Below are positions 1 through 11,925 of a DNA stretch of 64,000 bases, piece after piece. Each line of letters begins with the position of its first letter. Positions within the stretch are counted from its first letter, which is position 1. The notes beneath the pieces were generated by a model. The model ran no database searches. It had not been told where the DNA came from and was given only the letters and a program-made list of their open reading frames with translations. The position numbers and the translations under genes were made by a program. The DNA is taken from assembly GCA_029962745.1 (NCBI GenBank), contig CM057160.1, forward strand, positions 2,137,884 to 2,201,883, in the 5' to 3' direction. The DNA is from Echinometra lucunter (Eukaryota > Echinodermata > Echinoidea > Camarodonta > Echinometridae).

Positions 1-140
1 GTAATTACAAATTCTGGCAGTCTGTCTATCATTGTTCTGCCTTGCTAGGCATCGAGGAGAGTAAGTGTGTCTGTGTCCTCACTACATTTTCTACATCTTC
101 TACATTTTCTGCAGTAATGAGCCAATCGAGAGTTGTTGCC

Positions 141-337
141 ATTTATTTATTTATTTATTTATTTATTTATTCATTCATTTATTTATTCATTTATTTATTT
201 ATTCATTTATTTAATCATTTATTTATTAATTAATTAATTTATTTATTTATTTATTTATTTATTCATTCATTTATTTATTTATTTATTTATTCATTCATTT
301 ATTTAATCATTTATTCATTTATCTATTTATTCATTTT
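141..337. repeat. (ATTT)n microsatellite, copy 1
   Basis: About 200 bp of ATTT/ATTC units. The counterpart in copy 2 has a different internal structure, as expected of a fast-evolving microsatellite. Confidence 0.9.
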
Positions 338-339
338 TG

Positions 340-1520
340 AGGGGGTGTCAGGAATAACAGTTGTATTAATGTGAGTATATGCATAAATTTGATTCGATTC
401 GATTACGCAAATGAAAATAAATAATGCGGGAAATAAAGGAGATTTATAGTCGATCAAAGGAGAATAGAGCAAAGGCCCCTAAAAGTCTAATATCATTTCC
501 ACACAGTTATTTTGAGAACCTCAAATCAATTTTTTAACCAAATTCGATACGAAAAAAGAAGGTTTAGAATGACCATAACTGCACCATGGATAATTATCTA
601 CCTGAGAAATCGTCGCTCAATCCCTCGTGTTGTTTATTTCTACTCCGACCGAACCACACAATGCCATTTTTCATTTCAACGCACTAAGTTTAAAAAAGGG
701 GTGTTCATTAAAGAAGAATGCATCAGTGTGTTTCTCGCGAATGAAGAAAAACAAGAAGAGTAAACAGCGAAAGTTTGCAGAAAATCAGACAATCTGTTCA
801 AGAATAATTTTGAAAGTGAAAGTAAATCCTTATTATGGCGAACATTGAATTGGCAACTTTGCCAGTACTCGTGATGTCTCGTGGACAGCTCTCCATTCAT
901 TTTGTACACAGAATTCAACATTTTCTTTATTTAAAAAAAAAAGAAGAAAATTCTTTTAATTTATTTTTTGAGTATGACATGACTATATCAATTCTGCAAG
1001 CATTTTGGGAAGAATTATGTTGATTCCTGACCTGAGATTATAAATCATTTTTTAAAATTATGTACAAAGGAATTGAGAGTTGTCCACGATGCTATCACAG
1101 ATTCTGGCAAAGGTGCCAACTCAAGGATCTCGATAACGTGGATTTATTGAATTTTTACAATTCATAACTTTTGAACAGATTATACGATTTTACTAAATCT
1201 TTCACTGTTGACTCTTCTTGGTCATCTTTATTCACTAAGAGCATACTGATGCCTGGTTTGCATTCTCCTTTAACATGTTTAATGAATTTGAATGACAGAA
1301 TAGACTGAAGTGATCCGAACGGACGAATTTGAATTACCCCATCGAATTCATTGCTCATTGACTGGTGCAATTTGCACGTTGATCGCTGAGTTGATGCTTT
1401 TGAATGGCCAAGACGACTTTGTCAAAATCTGATACTTTATCACAAGTGCATTTCGGACGAAACTGATTGCTCGAAACGCTAAATTGATCGGAGAAGGTTT
1501 GAAATTGACCACGAAATCTA
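340..1520. other. Non-coding stretch, no gene recognised
   Basis: AT-rich DNA repeated at 12113-13300. Short open frames occur in several phases, but none has a recognisable domain or convincing splice signals. It is probably intron of gene A or transposon-derived. Confidence 0.5.
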
Positions 1521-1522
1521 CC

Positions 1523-2255
1523 TATAGACCAATCCCACAACGCAAGAGGGCAGCAGGCTGTTCGACACAGTTCGACATACTGCGGTGGGCGCTCCAACTT
1601 TTATAGTACACAAGTCAATGGCGCGTTATGTACATTCGTTAGATTTTTTGCATATTTTGACCAATATATGCAGATTTCTTTTAATATTTGCAGAGAGGAA
1701 TAATCATGAAAGTTCAGGTCGCAGCTTTGCGGTGCTCAAATGCCACAGGAATGGGAAGAAAGTTTAAGAATTGAAAGCTAACTGAGTGCGAAATTCACTC
1801 GCTTTTGACTCATGAAGCCTGTTTGTGTGAGAAGCCGTACTCCGGGCCCTACACAGGTTCCGTACGCAGTGTGAAGAATTCGTCGCCAGTGGGTAAAAAC
1901 ATCAACAGAAAGGACTTTGAAATCAAGAAACATTATCATTATGTACTTTGGCGTAAAATTTAATGAGTGAAAACATGACTTTGTAAACAGGGTAAGATTG
2001 AGGGCTCCCGTTTACTAGGCTTCTATGCTGCAATCGAACTTTTACTGACAAAACTAAGTTGAAAAACCATCGAAAGTACAAAAATACATCATACCTTCAT
2101 CTGTCAGATATGGCCATTGTCTTACCTCATCTACCCATGTATCCATGCTTTATTTTTTTGATCTAGAATAAAGTAAATGGAACAATATCAGGGCATATCT
2201 CATATCTTACATTCATTTTGTACACAGAGCCAATCGCGGTCACGGTGATTATTTT
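1523..2255 (-). mobile_element. Dispersed TATAGACCAAT element, reverse-oriented relative to copies 3/4
   Basis: Starts at the motif ctatagaccaatccc and reads as the reverse complement of 27238-28015 and 59571-60362. The far end is cut short here near the motif caatcgcggtcacgg, so the second terminal repeat seen in copies 3/4 is missing. It probably belongs to a non-autonomous DNA transposon family. No coding capacity was seen. Confidence 0.6.
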
Positions 2256-2513
2256 CTCAACAAATTAAAGAAAAAAAAAAGAACAAAACCCATTTAACAA
2301 AACAAAACAACAACAAAAAACAACACCCCCCCCCCCCGAATAAACCATTTGTACGGAACCTAAATGTACTTGATGGTAATGTTGCAAAAGTAAAAAGTGT
2401 GTGTGTGTGTGGGTGGGGGGGGGGATCACACACAAAAGGGGCGAGGGCCTTCGCACATAAATTACTGTAATGTTTTTTATTTTCAGAAATATCAGTACAT
2501 TGTATCTGTTCAC

Positions 2514-2935
2514 TGGCGTACCTAGGGTTTCATTTTAGGGGGGGGGAGGGAGATAGTGAGCAAAAATTTAATCAAATCAAATCAAATCAAATCGAATCAA
2601 ATCAAATTTGATTTACATGTATACAAAACAAAGGATATATATAAACCTAAACATGACTAACGCAAAAGTATACATATTTGACAAAATCATTGAATAAGTC
2701 GAGCTGCAGGGGAGAGGAGACCCCCCCCCCCCCCCCCCCTCCCCTTCCGGGCGGAAGCTCCGACGGTTATTTTTTTTTATCATTCTTCCTTGTCTGCTCC
2801 GGCTCTTCTTACTTTTTCCAGTACATTTTTCTTTTCTCGCTCACGGCTTGGTTTCCATTCTTTTTTTCCTCTCTCTTGCTTTTTCTTTTTTTTTTGGAGG
2901 GGGGGGGGGTCGCCACTGCACCCTGGCTACGTGCC
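2514..2935. mobile_element. hAT-like non-autonomous element, copy 1
   Basis: The left end cactggcgtacctaggg and the right end ccctggctacgtgcctg are imperfect inverted repeats of the CAGTGGCGTA type common in hAT-related MITEs. The interior has poly-C and poly-G runs. I see no matching 8-bp target duplication, so the boundaries are approximate. Confidence 0.5.
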
Positions 2936-3101
2936 TGAATTAAATCTAGAAATATAAAAATTGTAATCCTTAAAAAGAATTAGATTTTCAAATGCCAAAA
3001 TATTAGTTCCTAATCCTATGTCACGTAAAATAGTCACCTTTTTACATGTTTTATCTCGGAGATATGTGCTTACCTCAAATGCTTGTATTTGATACTTCCA
3101 G

Positions 3102-3225
3102 ATATCGATGAATGTTTAAGGTACACAGATGACTGTGATATCAGTGCCACGTTGCAACAACACAGTGGGAAGTTATTCCTGCCTGTGTAAGGCTGGATTC
3201 ACGGGCGACGGAAGAACGTGTTCAG
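3102..3225 (+). CDS. Gene A calcium-binding EGF exon (copy 1, frameshifted)
   Basis: The acceptor cttccag is followed by codons for D/N-I-D-E-C, and the exon ends at ttcag|gtaaaa. It encodes a six-cysteine cbEGF domain with the NTVGSYSC segment. The length is 124 nt against 123 in gene B because of one extra T in the ccacgttgc stretch, which shifts the frame. Copy 2 lacks that T but carries other 1-nt errors, so sequencing error is likely. The exon would be phase 1 to phase 1. In secreted or receptor proteins such domains bind calcium and stiffen the interdomain linker. Confidence 0.75.
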
Positions 3226-3752
3226 GTAAAATATTCTTCCCCATAGCGATGGTTTTGTCCACAAATTACCATTTAAGCTTTTTTATTCAATTTAGTCTTG
3301 ATTAAAAACATATCATCAAAAAATTTGTGTCATCTGCGATGCAGTGAATTTGCATCTTGGGGGCAAAACATCGAACAAACAAACAAACAAACTGAAACAA
3401 TAAACGAATGGATTATCTAAAATCATTAACCACAATCATATCCTCCAGTAAAATATATGAGGCCTATTTGGTCAAACGTGATTGTCACAAATAGATACCG
3501 TTTTTGTTATGGGACCCCACTTTCCCGACTTGGGACAGTGGAGTCCATTAGGCTATAGGCCTATCCCATTTTTTTATATTGGTGGTATTCTAATTTAAAA
3601 AATCGTGACCCCGTATGGGGAGGGGAGGGGGAGGGTGATTCTTTCCACCAGTGGTCCACGTGAATCCTATTATCGGGCCCATGAGTGTTGGCCTTAGAGG
3701 GATCAAGGTCCATGTTGTAGAAAGGCAATCTGGTTTGGAAGGTCAACGACGT

Positions 3753-3998
3753 CATAATTCGTATCAACATACGTATGTCCAAATTGTGTATCCTTAAATT
3801 AGACATACGTATGTCGTAATAAAGAATATGTTTGTCTAATTAAGTATACGTATGCTAAATTAAGGATACATATGCTTGATAATGATACGTATCCTTAATT
3901 AAGACATACGTATGCTTAATTTGAACATAACGTATGACTAATTCAAGGATACATAATTATCCTTAAATTGGACATACGTATGTCGATACGAATTATGG
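3753..3998. repeat. Inverted-repeat element with CATACGTATG palindromes, copy 1
   Basis: Both ends carry cataattcgtatc as an inverted pair, followed inside by acatacgtatgtcc and its mirror. Between them CATACGTATG-like palindromes recur every 20-40 bp. The whole unit could fold into a long hairpin. It is repeated in copy 2. Confidence 0.75.
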
Positions 3999-4479
3999 CG
4001 CAGTTGGCCTGCCATAATCTGGGTCCCATATGTTTTTCATAATGTATGGAGAAATGTTCCCAGTTATATAGTTCAAGAAGCGTCTCCACGGGTATTTGCT
4101 AGATGGACCTGCTTAGGAGCGGACTGATCACAGGGAGTTTACACGTGTCAAGTTCTGCTTGGTGGTTCGATAAAATACGATGGCTAAATTGACACGTACT
4201 GAGCAGGGCGGTGACATCTAATTCCCAAAACAGAATTTCGTTCGCAGTTCCTCCTATTCCTGTGCCACACCATATTCTCAACCAGTACTCTCTACTTGAT
4301 TTACATTTTAAATTATATTTTGTAGTATGTATACGTGATAAAAGGGATTAAGCCGTCAGTAATTTTCCTTACCAGCATGTATGTAGCCCTTATACGGTCC
4401 CCCATTCCGACTTTCAATGTCTCTAGGATTAGTACAAATTAAACATTATAGAATTGAATAGGTGAGTCGTCCCCATTTA

Positions 4480-5345
4480 AAGTGATTGCACAATGTTTTT
4501 TTGTTTTAAATGATATAGGATCGGGAATAGAATTCCAAGAAGATTAACATTAAAAATTTGATGATTTTCAATCGAAATCAATGCATTTTGGCTAAATTTC
4601 TCATAAAAATTCAAGAGTTGACCAAAAATTTTGAGTATGAGGTATGACGTCAAAGTGGTTACCCAGCTTCGCGCATTGCAGTTGTGCTGCGCGCTCAACT
4701 GTACAATATGTTTTATACCTTGCGCGCATTTTGCTAGAATTGCGCGACAACGTAACTACTCTGACGTCATTTTGACGTCATTGTAGGTACCCAGTTGAAA
4801 CTGGGACACAGTTGAGGAGTAAAACTCCTACCAAATTTCGGGGCTCCTTGGCAACACGACTTAAAAAAAAATAGGCAGATGATTTTCTGCTGATAAAATC
4901 ATGCTCTTTGATTTGGGTACCCAGTGCTGAAACAATGTTAGTTCCTTTAAAAGAGCATGGTACCCAATGCTGAAACAAAGTTAGTTCATTTAAAAGAGCA
5001 TGATTTCAGGATATTTCTTACCCCTGAGCTGTGTCCCAGCTGGGTACCCACAATGACATTCGTTGGTGGTTACCTTGTCGCGCTATTCCAGCAAAAGGCA
5101 CTCAAGGTATAATACATAATTATTGTACAGTCTAGCGCGCAGCACAATGTTTTGGAAAGCGCGAAGCTGGGTAGCCACTTACGTCATACCTCATACTTAG
5201 AATTTTTGGTCAACTCATGGATTTTTATGCGAAAATTAGCCAAAATGATTCCGATTGAAAAAATATCAAATTTTTAATGTTATTCTTCTTAGAATATTCT
5301 ATTCTCGATCATATGTCATTTTTTTTTACCATTGAATTATCACTT
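4480..5345. mobile_element. Long palindromic (foldback) element, copy 1
   Basis: Two arms of roughly 350 bp are imperfect reverse complements. Both hold the sequence around ttgaccaaaaatt, the gcgcgcagcacaa motif and ggtacccagttgaaactgg. The termini aagtgattgcacaatg and cattgaattatcactt are inverted. A related element is at 51155-51640, so this is a dispersed non-autonomous DNA transposon family. No protein is encoded. Confidence 0.8.
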
Positions 5346-6208
5346 CAAGACTCGAAAATAATTTGATTCTAATATCTGAGAAAACATTTTGATTCTAATA
5401 TCTGAGAAAATTTGATGTGATTTTCGACTCATCAGGGGAGGGGGTGGGGGAGAAGAAAGAAAAAGAAAACCAGCACACAGTCTTTCAGAAAGATCAAGCA
5501 ATTAATCAATCGATCAGTCGATCTGTTAATCAAGTAATCAGTCAATAACTCAATCAATCAATCCATCAGGAAGAAAAGGCCACCAATCATGCACTCATTC
5601 AGTCCCTAGACAAGTGACTTGATACAACTGAATTAACTTTATTCTGCAGTGCAAATGTGTAAGTTTCGTGATCAGTCGTCCATGTTTACTTCACTTGTAA
5701 AACAATAATACGCGTGTTGTTATATCTTTCTCCAGCTTGCCCCCCTCCTAAAAAAATCGAGCAAAAAACAAAAACAAAACAAAACAAAACAAAGAAAGAA
5801 AAAAATCAAATATCAAGCGTCTTCCGCCTCAAACAAAATGTCAATTTTTGGTCACAGTCATGAAAGCTTACAGGGTGACATTGCAGGCTGCAGTTTCTCG
5901 ACTGTGTGAACTCATATGTCTTCGGGATTTATTGAGCGTATCCTTATTGATGGATTGATTGGCTCACCTATCAGGAATGAATGATCGATTAACTGATTTA
6001 TTGATCTTAAGGCATGACCATTCACACTCAGATCTTATGACATCCGAATTATGCCAGTAAAGTATTCCATCACTCACTCAAAGCATAGCATGACTAATTT
6101 CAGAAAGCAAACACAGCAAAAGATCCAATATTGCCAATATTGTCTGAAAGCCCTCAGAACATGAACATTCCTAAAGTCCCAACAGTTAACACTACTTTCA
6201 ACTACTAC
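5346..6208. other. Intron sequence of gene A, no gene recognised
   Basis: Contains a duplicated 24-bp stretch (gattctaatatctgagaaa repeated at 5361-5410), ATCA/GATCA-rich simple sequence near 5495-5575 and A-rich tracts. The part from about 5930 onward is homologous to intron sequence in copies 3 and 4 (from about 26410 and 53900). Confidence 0.55.
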
Positions 6209-6210
6209 TA

Positions 6211-6353
6211 CACTGCAAAAACGGTGGTGTGTAATTGGTGTTAAATCAACACCACTCAGGTGTTTGTATAGGACAACACCACATCAGAGTTGTCCTATAT
6301 AAACACCAGTGGTGTTAATTTAACACCAATTTAACACTACCGTTTTTGCAGTG
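6211..6353. mobile_element. 143-bp palindromic MITE, copy 1
   Basis: Perfect-style hairpin with ends cactgcaaaaacggtg and accgtttttgcagtg, flanked by TA on both sides (6209-6210 and 6354-6355). Paralogous copies 3 and 4 show the site without the element, which confirms a TA target duplication. These are Tc1/mariner-type features. Confidence 0.85.
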
Positions 6354-6394
6354 TACCTCTTGTCAATCCCGAATTCGACACCTTTTAGCAACAG

Positions 6395-6469
6395 TGAACT
6401 TTAATCATAAAAGCGGAAAATATATTTTTGGATGGTATTTGAAATGCAGAGACCCTGGACAGTGCGCAG
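6395..6469 (+). CDS. Candidate small exon of gene A (uncertain)
   Basis: A 75-nt interval between a plausible acceptor (tttagcaacag) and a strong donor (gcgcag|gtaagaa). It would be phase 1 to phase 1 like its neighbours and is open in copy 1, including the segment KCRDPGQCAG. Copy 2 differs by 2 nt, and copies 3 and 4 have in-frame stops. It may be a decayed cassette exon, or chance. Confidence 0.25.
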
Positions 6470-6600
6470 GTAAGAAATTTTCTATTAGAAAACTATTTTT
6501 AGATATTTGGCTGATTTTTTTTTTTTTACAACTGTGAATTGTTGCGGAACAGGCTATAACCATGTTGTAAGTGATTCCTTTTTCCATCACATAAACACAG

Positions 6601-6848
6601 ATATGAAACCACCGACAATTGTTTGTCCTGACGACATCACGAGTAACTCCACAAACGCTATCCAGTACGCCCCACTGTCGTTTCGCGACAACTATGCTTA
6701 CTCCGGAACTCTGATTCTGAATACAGGCTACAGTCCCGAAATCTTGTCACCTGGTTCCCGATTCCCGCTAGGAAATTCTACAGTTACGATATTCGTCGAG
6801 GACGGCTCCCAAATCGAGCGAATTGCAGCTTCAACGTGGATGTGGCTC
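6601..6848 (+). CDS. Gene A HYR domain exon 1 (copy 1, 1-nt frameshift)
   Basis: The acceptor cataaacacag precedes codons for PPTIVCPDDITSNST. A classic hyalin repeat follows, with [18 protein letters not shown] and a donor at ctc|gtaagt. One A is missing in the ctcccaaatcg run, against four As in copy 2, so the last third reads out of frame and loses the expected ANCSFNV strand. HYR domains have an immunoglobulin-like fold and act in extracellular adhesion. Length is 248 nt here and 249 in intact copies. Sequencing error is the simplest explanation. Confidence 0.8.
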
Positions 6849-8125
6849 GTAAGTTTTCATTTTGTGCATTGTTTGACGTGGTGTCTTAGCGATAATCGAC
6901 ACCCTCTAAGCGTTCTGGGGGGAGGAAGAGGGGGGGGGGGGGGGGGGGAGGATGAATATCACACCACTGATTAGTATTATAACAGTAGTCTTATCGTGCC
7001 GATGGCATGTATAGTTGCCCTCAACCCCTTCAGTGCCGATGGTACGTATATGTGACAAATACATTTTTTTTTTCTGTTTTATCTAATATTATATGAAAAA
7101 ACTCTTCATATTCAGCTTTTTTCATATTGATGTATGGAAAACAAATGAGCATTCAATAAATCGTTTAAATGTGGGTCTACATGAACATTTTCAATCATTT
7201 TAGGTGAAGCTTACAAAACCCTGGGCACGGAAGGGGTATTCGGCCCTGGGCAGCGGGAGAGTGGAAGCTTAGCTTGCAGTCCTCACAACCCCCATTCCTC
7301 CCCAAGTTTCACCCGAAAGAAAAGAAGGAAAAAAAAAACCGAAAAAGAGGATTGGTAGAAAATTGAAATAATAATAGCAGTAATATGAAAATCTGAGGAT
7401 ATTAGGTAAATAAATATTCAAGAAAGTGGACAGTGTATATACGAGGAGAGAGACATTAAGCCCTCTCAAATACTCGGTATAACACTGATCGACGCAAACC
7501 TTAGGGTGCGATGTGTAAATGAAATAGGATAGAAGGTTAGAGACATCAGCCCTCTCAAATATTGGTATATCACTGATCGACGCAAAGTTGCAAACCTTAG
7601 GGCGCGGGGTGTAAGTGACTGAAATCGTGTATAAAGTGACTGCAAAGTGAGCAATGGTTGATTCAGTCCTGAGATTACTATAAGGCACTAAACCACATGC
7701 ATCCCTTCAAATAGGCTCCCTTCAGCCCACTTCATTATACTATATTCAGAACATAGCAAATGTCATTATATCACACTCATTTTGGTGTCCAATATCGTAA
7801 ATAGGCCTAATCCCTGACGGTACATGTTGTCAATACAATATTGATGGTCAGATGTCATGTCATATTATAATATTCTGCGAATTGATATACCGAATCTGAA
7901 GCCTCTGAAGGATCTGCAACCATGAAATTCTCAACTGACTGCTGAGCAGAGTGGCGAAAAATATTGATGGGCATAGTACCAGTTTTATTCAAAATCAATT
8001 TGGTAACAAGGTATTTTAGACACGTCTACTACCCTTACGATAAGTTTCTCTTCAATAACATTTTAACAAGCACATTTCGTCCAAACATACATGTTTGGGG
8101 AATCGACACTGAGCATGCGCTAAAA
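6849..8125. other. Intron between the two HYR exons, copy 1
   Basis: Holds a poly-G tract near 6920-6948 and A- and T-rich stretches. A direct repeat of the motif atcgacgcaaaccttaggg occurs near 7486-7600. No exon or RNA gene was recognised. Confidence 0.6.
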
Positions 8126-8350
8126 TATGATGGTCATGAAGTACGCTCGACAACAGGTCACCTGCGAACTGAGGAATTTGGCGGCCAGCTTTGCGTCCCA
8201 TTCGCGAAATTCGCATCCTGGGTCCTAAACTTGGCGTCACGGGTCATGAATTTCGTGTCACGGGTCGCGACTGATCTGAGGCGCAAAGTTGGTAGCGAAA
8301 TTCACGTCGCGCATGACCTGTTGTCGAGCACTTACTTCACGGCCACCAGT
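8126..8350. mobile_element. Palindromic MITE with GCTCGACAACAGGTCA ends, copy 1
   Basis: gctcgacaacaggtca (8145-8160) is a perfect inverted match to 8314-8329, and weaker pairing extends about 15-20 bp outward. The interior is unusually CG-rich, with repeated tcacgggtc words. Confidence 0.75.
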
Positions 8351-8430
8351 ACTTACTGATAGTTTCTATTCAAAAGAACATTTTAACAAGCACATGTTCG
8401 GGGAATCGACACTGAGTTCGCTCGACAACA

Positions 8431-8597
8431 GGGCCCTGTTTCATAAAAAGTTGCTATGATAGCAACTCCTGCTGGAATGGTAACTATCATGGCAACAGTG
8501 AGATCTTCTGCTTCCTGATAAGCTATTATGAAGAAAGTTGTCATCATTCCAGCACCAGTTGCTATTATAACAACTTTTTTTTAATGAAATGGGGCCC
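8431..8597. mobile_element. GGGCCC-ended palindromic MITE, copy 1
   Basis: The left end gggccctgtttcataaaaag pairs with the right end ctttttttttaatgaaatggggccc in reverse complement. The inner part is also self-complementary (ttgctatgatagcaa and related words). A similar but distinct element is at 38883-39016. Confidence 0.8.
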
Positions 8598-9718
8598 TTG
8601 TCACGTACGACGTGAAATTCGTCGTGGCCAACTAAAATACAGCTGTGCTATGAAATGGTCCATTTTTGAACCACAACTCTTAACCAAAGTTGGCTCGTAT
8701 CTGTCCATTAAACAGTTGGGCATTTTTTGCCCAACTGTCAGAATATACCCAATTGTGGATAATAACTCCTATGTCATTGGGCAAATTCTGCTGCCCTCAT
8801 TTTCGAAATTTAAAAATATGATGTTCACACCCTATTTAACCATGAACCTATCCTATCCTGACCTGTCCTATATCATAGCCTATCCTGTCTATCCTATTCA
8901 ATTATTGATACACTAGAATGCAAGCTCTTACATACCCAGTATAATTTTATATGTGCTTTGTGACGGTTGGTAAAATCAAGCCCACCCTAAACCGCTAATG
9001 AAAAGTCATGAATATTTATTTTTATTTTGACAATTCTGTAGAAGAAAATACTTAATTAGTAGATACTTTCATGGAAATAACCAACTGTAAGAATGAATTT
9101 TGTCCATCATCCATGTGACCAGGAGTGTTGGTAGGAATATGACCAACAGTTGAGCAAATTTTTTTTACAAAAATTGGTCAAATGGTCTTTACTATATTTG
9201 GGCAAGATTTGCACAGCTTTTTGCAAAATTCTAACCAACAATGTGTTACCCAAATAAATTTACCAAATTTTTTAAGAGTGTATAGCATCTCGGTAAGCTC
9301 CATAGTCAGATAGGGCACTTCAGTTTCGAGATCACCTTTGACATATTGGGCCATAGTTTAAACTTTCGAGGCAGTCAGTGAGCGCACTCATAAAAGACGC
9401 CCCTTGTATGCAATCACTGGAAATTACACAAATATTTCAGCATCCTGATGACCATTTCATGCTAAAGTTCCTTTTACCCTACGTATCTTAATGGGTCGCA
9501 TAGTGTAAACATTCGAAATCATAGCCGCTAGAGTAGTAATGGATGAGATTTACAACTAGATTATTGTGCTTCAGCAAGCAAATAGTATCAGTGCCATTTT
9601 TTTTAAAATAAATAATCTTTATATAACCATCGTATTCATTATAGGTCTACCCATGAGGATTGTTATCATTAATTCATTTGCCTATTTTTCTATTTTGTAT
9701 TGCTATTCATGTAAACAG
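8598..9718. other. Remainder of the HYR intron, copy 1
   Basis: Includes ctatcctatcctg-type short repeats near 8840-8900 and AT-rich intron sequence. The last 350 bp are conserved with copies 3 and 4 and lead to the acceptor of the next exon. Confidence 0.55.
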
Positions 9719-10006
9719 TGCAAGAACTTCCAGTCATTTGCCCTCCGACCATAGAACTTTCTGTTGAACCGGATCGTGGTGAAGGGTTCTACACCTACTC
9801 GGAGCCAACGTTCAACATCACTTATTTACAAGCTTCTAAGAAGTACATTCCTTACGGGAATATTACCATTGTGAGGCATTACGATAACAGCTGTGGCTGT
9901 GCAAGACTACCCATCTCCAAAAGATCACGTGCACATCTGATCACCGTGGAGATCTCAGATGGAACATTGTCAAAGACATGTCGTGAAGCAATTGTAACTG
10001 TGAGAG
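9719..10006 (+). CDS. Gene A second HYR-like exon (copy 1)
   Basis: The 288-nt exon starts after ttcatgtaaacag and ends at gtgagag|gtaaaa, phase 1 to phase 1, and is fully open. It begins with [14 protein letters not shown] and ends with LITVEISDG...CREAIVTVR, the start and end strands of a hyalin-type immunoglobulin fold. The middle carries a CGC motif, giving four cysteines instead of the usual two. N-glycosylation sites include NIT twice. I read it as a divergent HYR domain. Confidence 0.85.
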
Positions 10007-11061
10007 GTAAAATTACATTCTTTCTGAATTGTGCGTTGTGAATTAAAGATATCCTATATCATTATCTATACGTGGTGATTTTCCTTAGTAAATATTTTCC
10101 ATATTTTGCGGGGGGGGGCGGGGGGGGGGGGGGGGTGTTGCGGTCAAGCGGTCAAAGTTTATAGTACAAGGCGGTACGCGCCGGGTACAGCTAGCGTGTT
10201 TGGTTTGGGTCCCGCGCAATGGAGGTTCCAGGAAGAAAATTTAGGAACAACTTAGGCTTATGATCTGCTGAAATACACAGATGATGGATGAATGCTGATC
10301 ATAATGTTCGTCTTCTGATATTTGTTATTATTGGCAAATTTGCAATTTCTGAATTTTAGGTGAATAATTTCAATTAATAATTCTTTTTTCTAATTACCTT
10401 TCTTACTTATATAAGTTTCCTGAAATAGCATTGCTGTTGATCAATTATGTATTTTTTTAATGTTAGGCCTATGAACGGTATCGGCCAACTCGTGAAATAT
10501 TGTTGTCATGTGTTCTTGTTTTTAGTATTTCTATATAGTTAAAAGAATTATAGTTAAGTTCAGTGGCGGATTTTTTTGGGGGGATGGGGCATTTCCGGTT
10601 CGTGCCCCTTCCCTTTTTGATGGAAAATATACATTTTAAGCTTTTTTTTTAAAATTGAGCCCCCCCCCCCCCGTTAAAGTGATAACCTTTTTAATTCAAG
10701 TTTTTGTTCTATAGCTGTCAGACAATATTTAGAGGGAGGAAATGGAACCCCCATATCGGCATTCCTCTGTTTTGTTTGTTCTTTTTTTTCTTGTCAAGAA
10801 ATTTTTGGAAGTTATCACAAATAGTGAGCTTATGAAATTCTATCGACCATTCATTTTACATGTTTGATCCACACTCTCCCCTTCAAGCTGCTTCATGCAT
10901 GTATAGTAAGAAACTGTGATGCTGCGCAGCACTCCATATGCAAGGAGAATGCGATGAGAATGGAAAGCCTATAAATAGTTCAAGCAGCACCCGAGATCTA
11001 CAGGCCTCAATAAGACATAAGCCCTCCACCCCCCCCCCCCTGTACCGTATTCAGAATCTGA
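10007..11061. other. Downstream sequence of copy 1, no gene recognised
   Basis: Poly-G near 10108-10137, a single CAGTGGCGG end followed by G-run at 10561-10590, and a poly-C near 10661. It lacks the 88 bp present in copy 2 at 22046-22133. It ends at the gap, inside what is a locally duplicated 130-bp unit in copy 2. Confidence 0.6.
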
Positions 11062-11561
11062 NNNNNNNNNNNNNNNNNNNNNNNNNNNNNNNNNNNNNNN
11101 NNNNNNNNNNNNNNNNNNNNNNNNNNNNNNNNNNNNNNNNNNNNNNNNNNNNNNNNNNNNNNNNNNNNNNNNNNNNNNNNNNNNNNNNNNNNNNNNNNNN
11201 NNNNNNNNNNNNNNNNNNNNNNNNNNNNNNNNNNNNNNNNNNNNNNNNNNNNNNNNNNNNNNNNNNNNNNNNNNNNNNNNNNNNNNNNNNNNNNNNNNNN
11301 NNNNNNNNNNNNNNNNNNNNNNNNNNNNNNNNNNNNNNNNNNNNNNNNNNNNNNNNNNNNNNNNNNNNNNNNNNNNNNNNNNNNNNNNNNNNNNNNNNNN
11401 NNNNNNNNNNNNNNNNNNNNNNNNNNNNNNNNNNNNNNNNNNNNNNNNNNNNNNNNNNNNNNNNNNNNNNNNNNNNNNNNNNNNNNNNNNNNNNNNNNNN
11501 NNNNNNNNNNNNNNNNNNNNNNNNNNNNNNNNNNNNNNNNNNNNNNNNNNNNNNNNNNNNN
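11062..11561. other. Assembly gap (500 N)
   Basis: Exactly 500 N, so the true size is unknown. It separates copy 1 from the contig carrying copy 2. Confidence 1.
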
Positions 11562-11785
11562 GAGAGGCTGTATGCTGATAGTAAGCTTTCGAGGTGCATG
11601 AGCCCCAGTAAAGGTTTGAGATGGGCAACCAAAGAATGTTTGCCCCCCCCCCCCCCCCAAGCTGGGACCCATCCGGCGCGCCTGCCTATATATTTTGTAT
11701 ATTTCTTGTCTCGTGCGTATGTTCATATTAATCATTTCACATTTTTTAACCTGAAGTTTCTCATACTGTATAATTTCTATCATCG
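11562..11785. other. 224 bp unique lead-in before copy 2
   Basis: Precedes the point where copy 2 starts matching position 1. Its counterpart for copy 1 would lie upstream of the window. Contains a poly-C run; no gene seen. Confidence 0.6.
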
Positions 11786-11925
11786 GTAATTACAAATTCT
11801 GGCAGTCTGTCTATCATTGTTCTGCCTTGCTAGGCATCGAGGAGAGTAAGTGTGTCTGTGTCCTCACTACATTTTCTACATCTTCTACATTTTCTGCAGT
11901 AATGAGCCAATCGAGAGTTGTTGCC

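Larger units (their letters stand above)
1..11061 (+). repeat. Large direct repeat, copy 1
   Basis: The sequence starting at position 1 recurs almost base for base from 11786, with the same order of microsatellite, MITEs, EGF exon and two HYR exons. Copy 1 runs to 11061, where a 500-N gap interrupts it. Differences are mostly 1-nt changes in homopolymer runs, plus a different ATTT microsatellite structure and 88 bp missing relative to copy 2. It could be a true tandem duplication or two haplotypes laid end to end; the gap at the junction favours the latter. Confidence 0.9.

Noticed and set aside
1355..1597. Minus-strand open frames repeated at 12931-13374
   Set aside because: They merge or split with single-base differences between the two copies, and overlap a dispersed repeat; no domain.
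7200..7310. Possible exon beginning gtgaagcttacaaaaccc after a good acceptor (also in copies 2 and 4)
   Set aside because: Conserved, but no donor follows. The frame runs into A-rich simple sequence and the stretch is deleted in copy 3.
10080..10145. Poly-G runs as functional G-quadruplex elements
   Set aside because: Poly-G/poly-C runs occur many times here with length differences between copies 1 and 2. Nothing ties them to a gene function.
11062..11561. Apparent open frames across the N gaps (also 34363-34862)
   Set aside because: Made of unknown bases; not evidence of coding.
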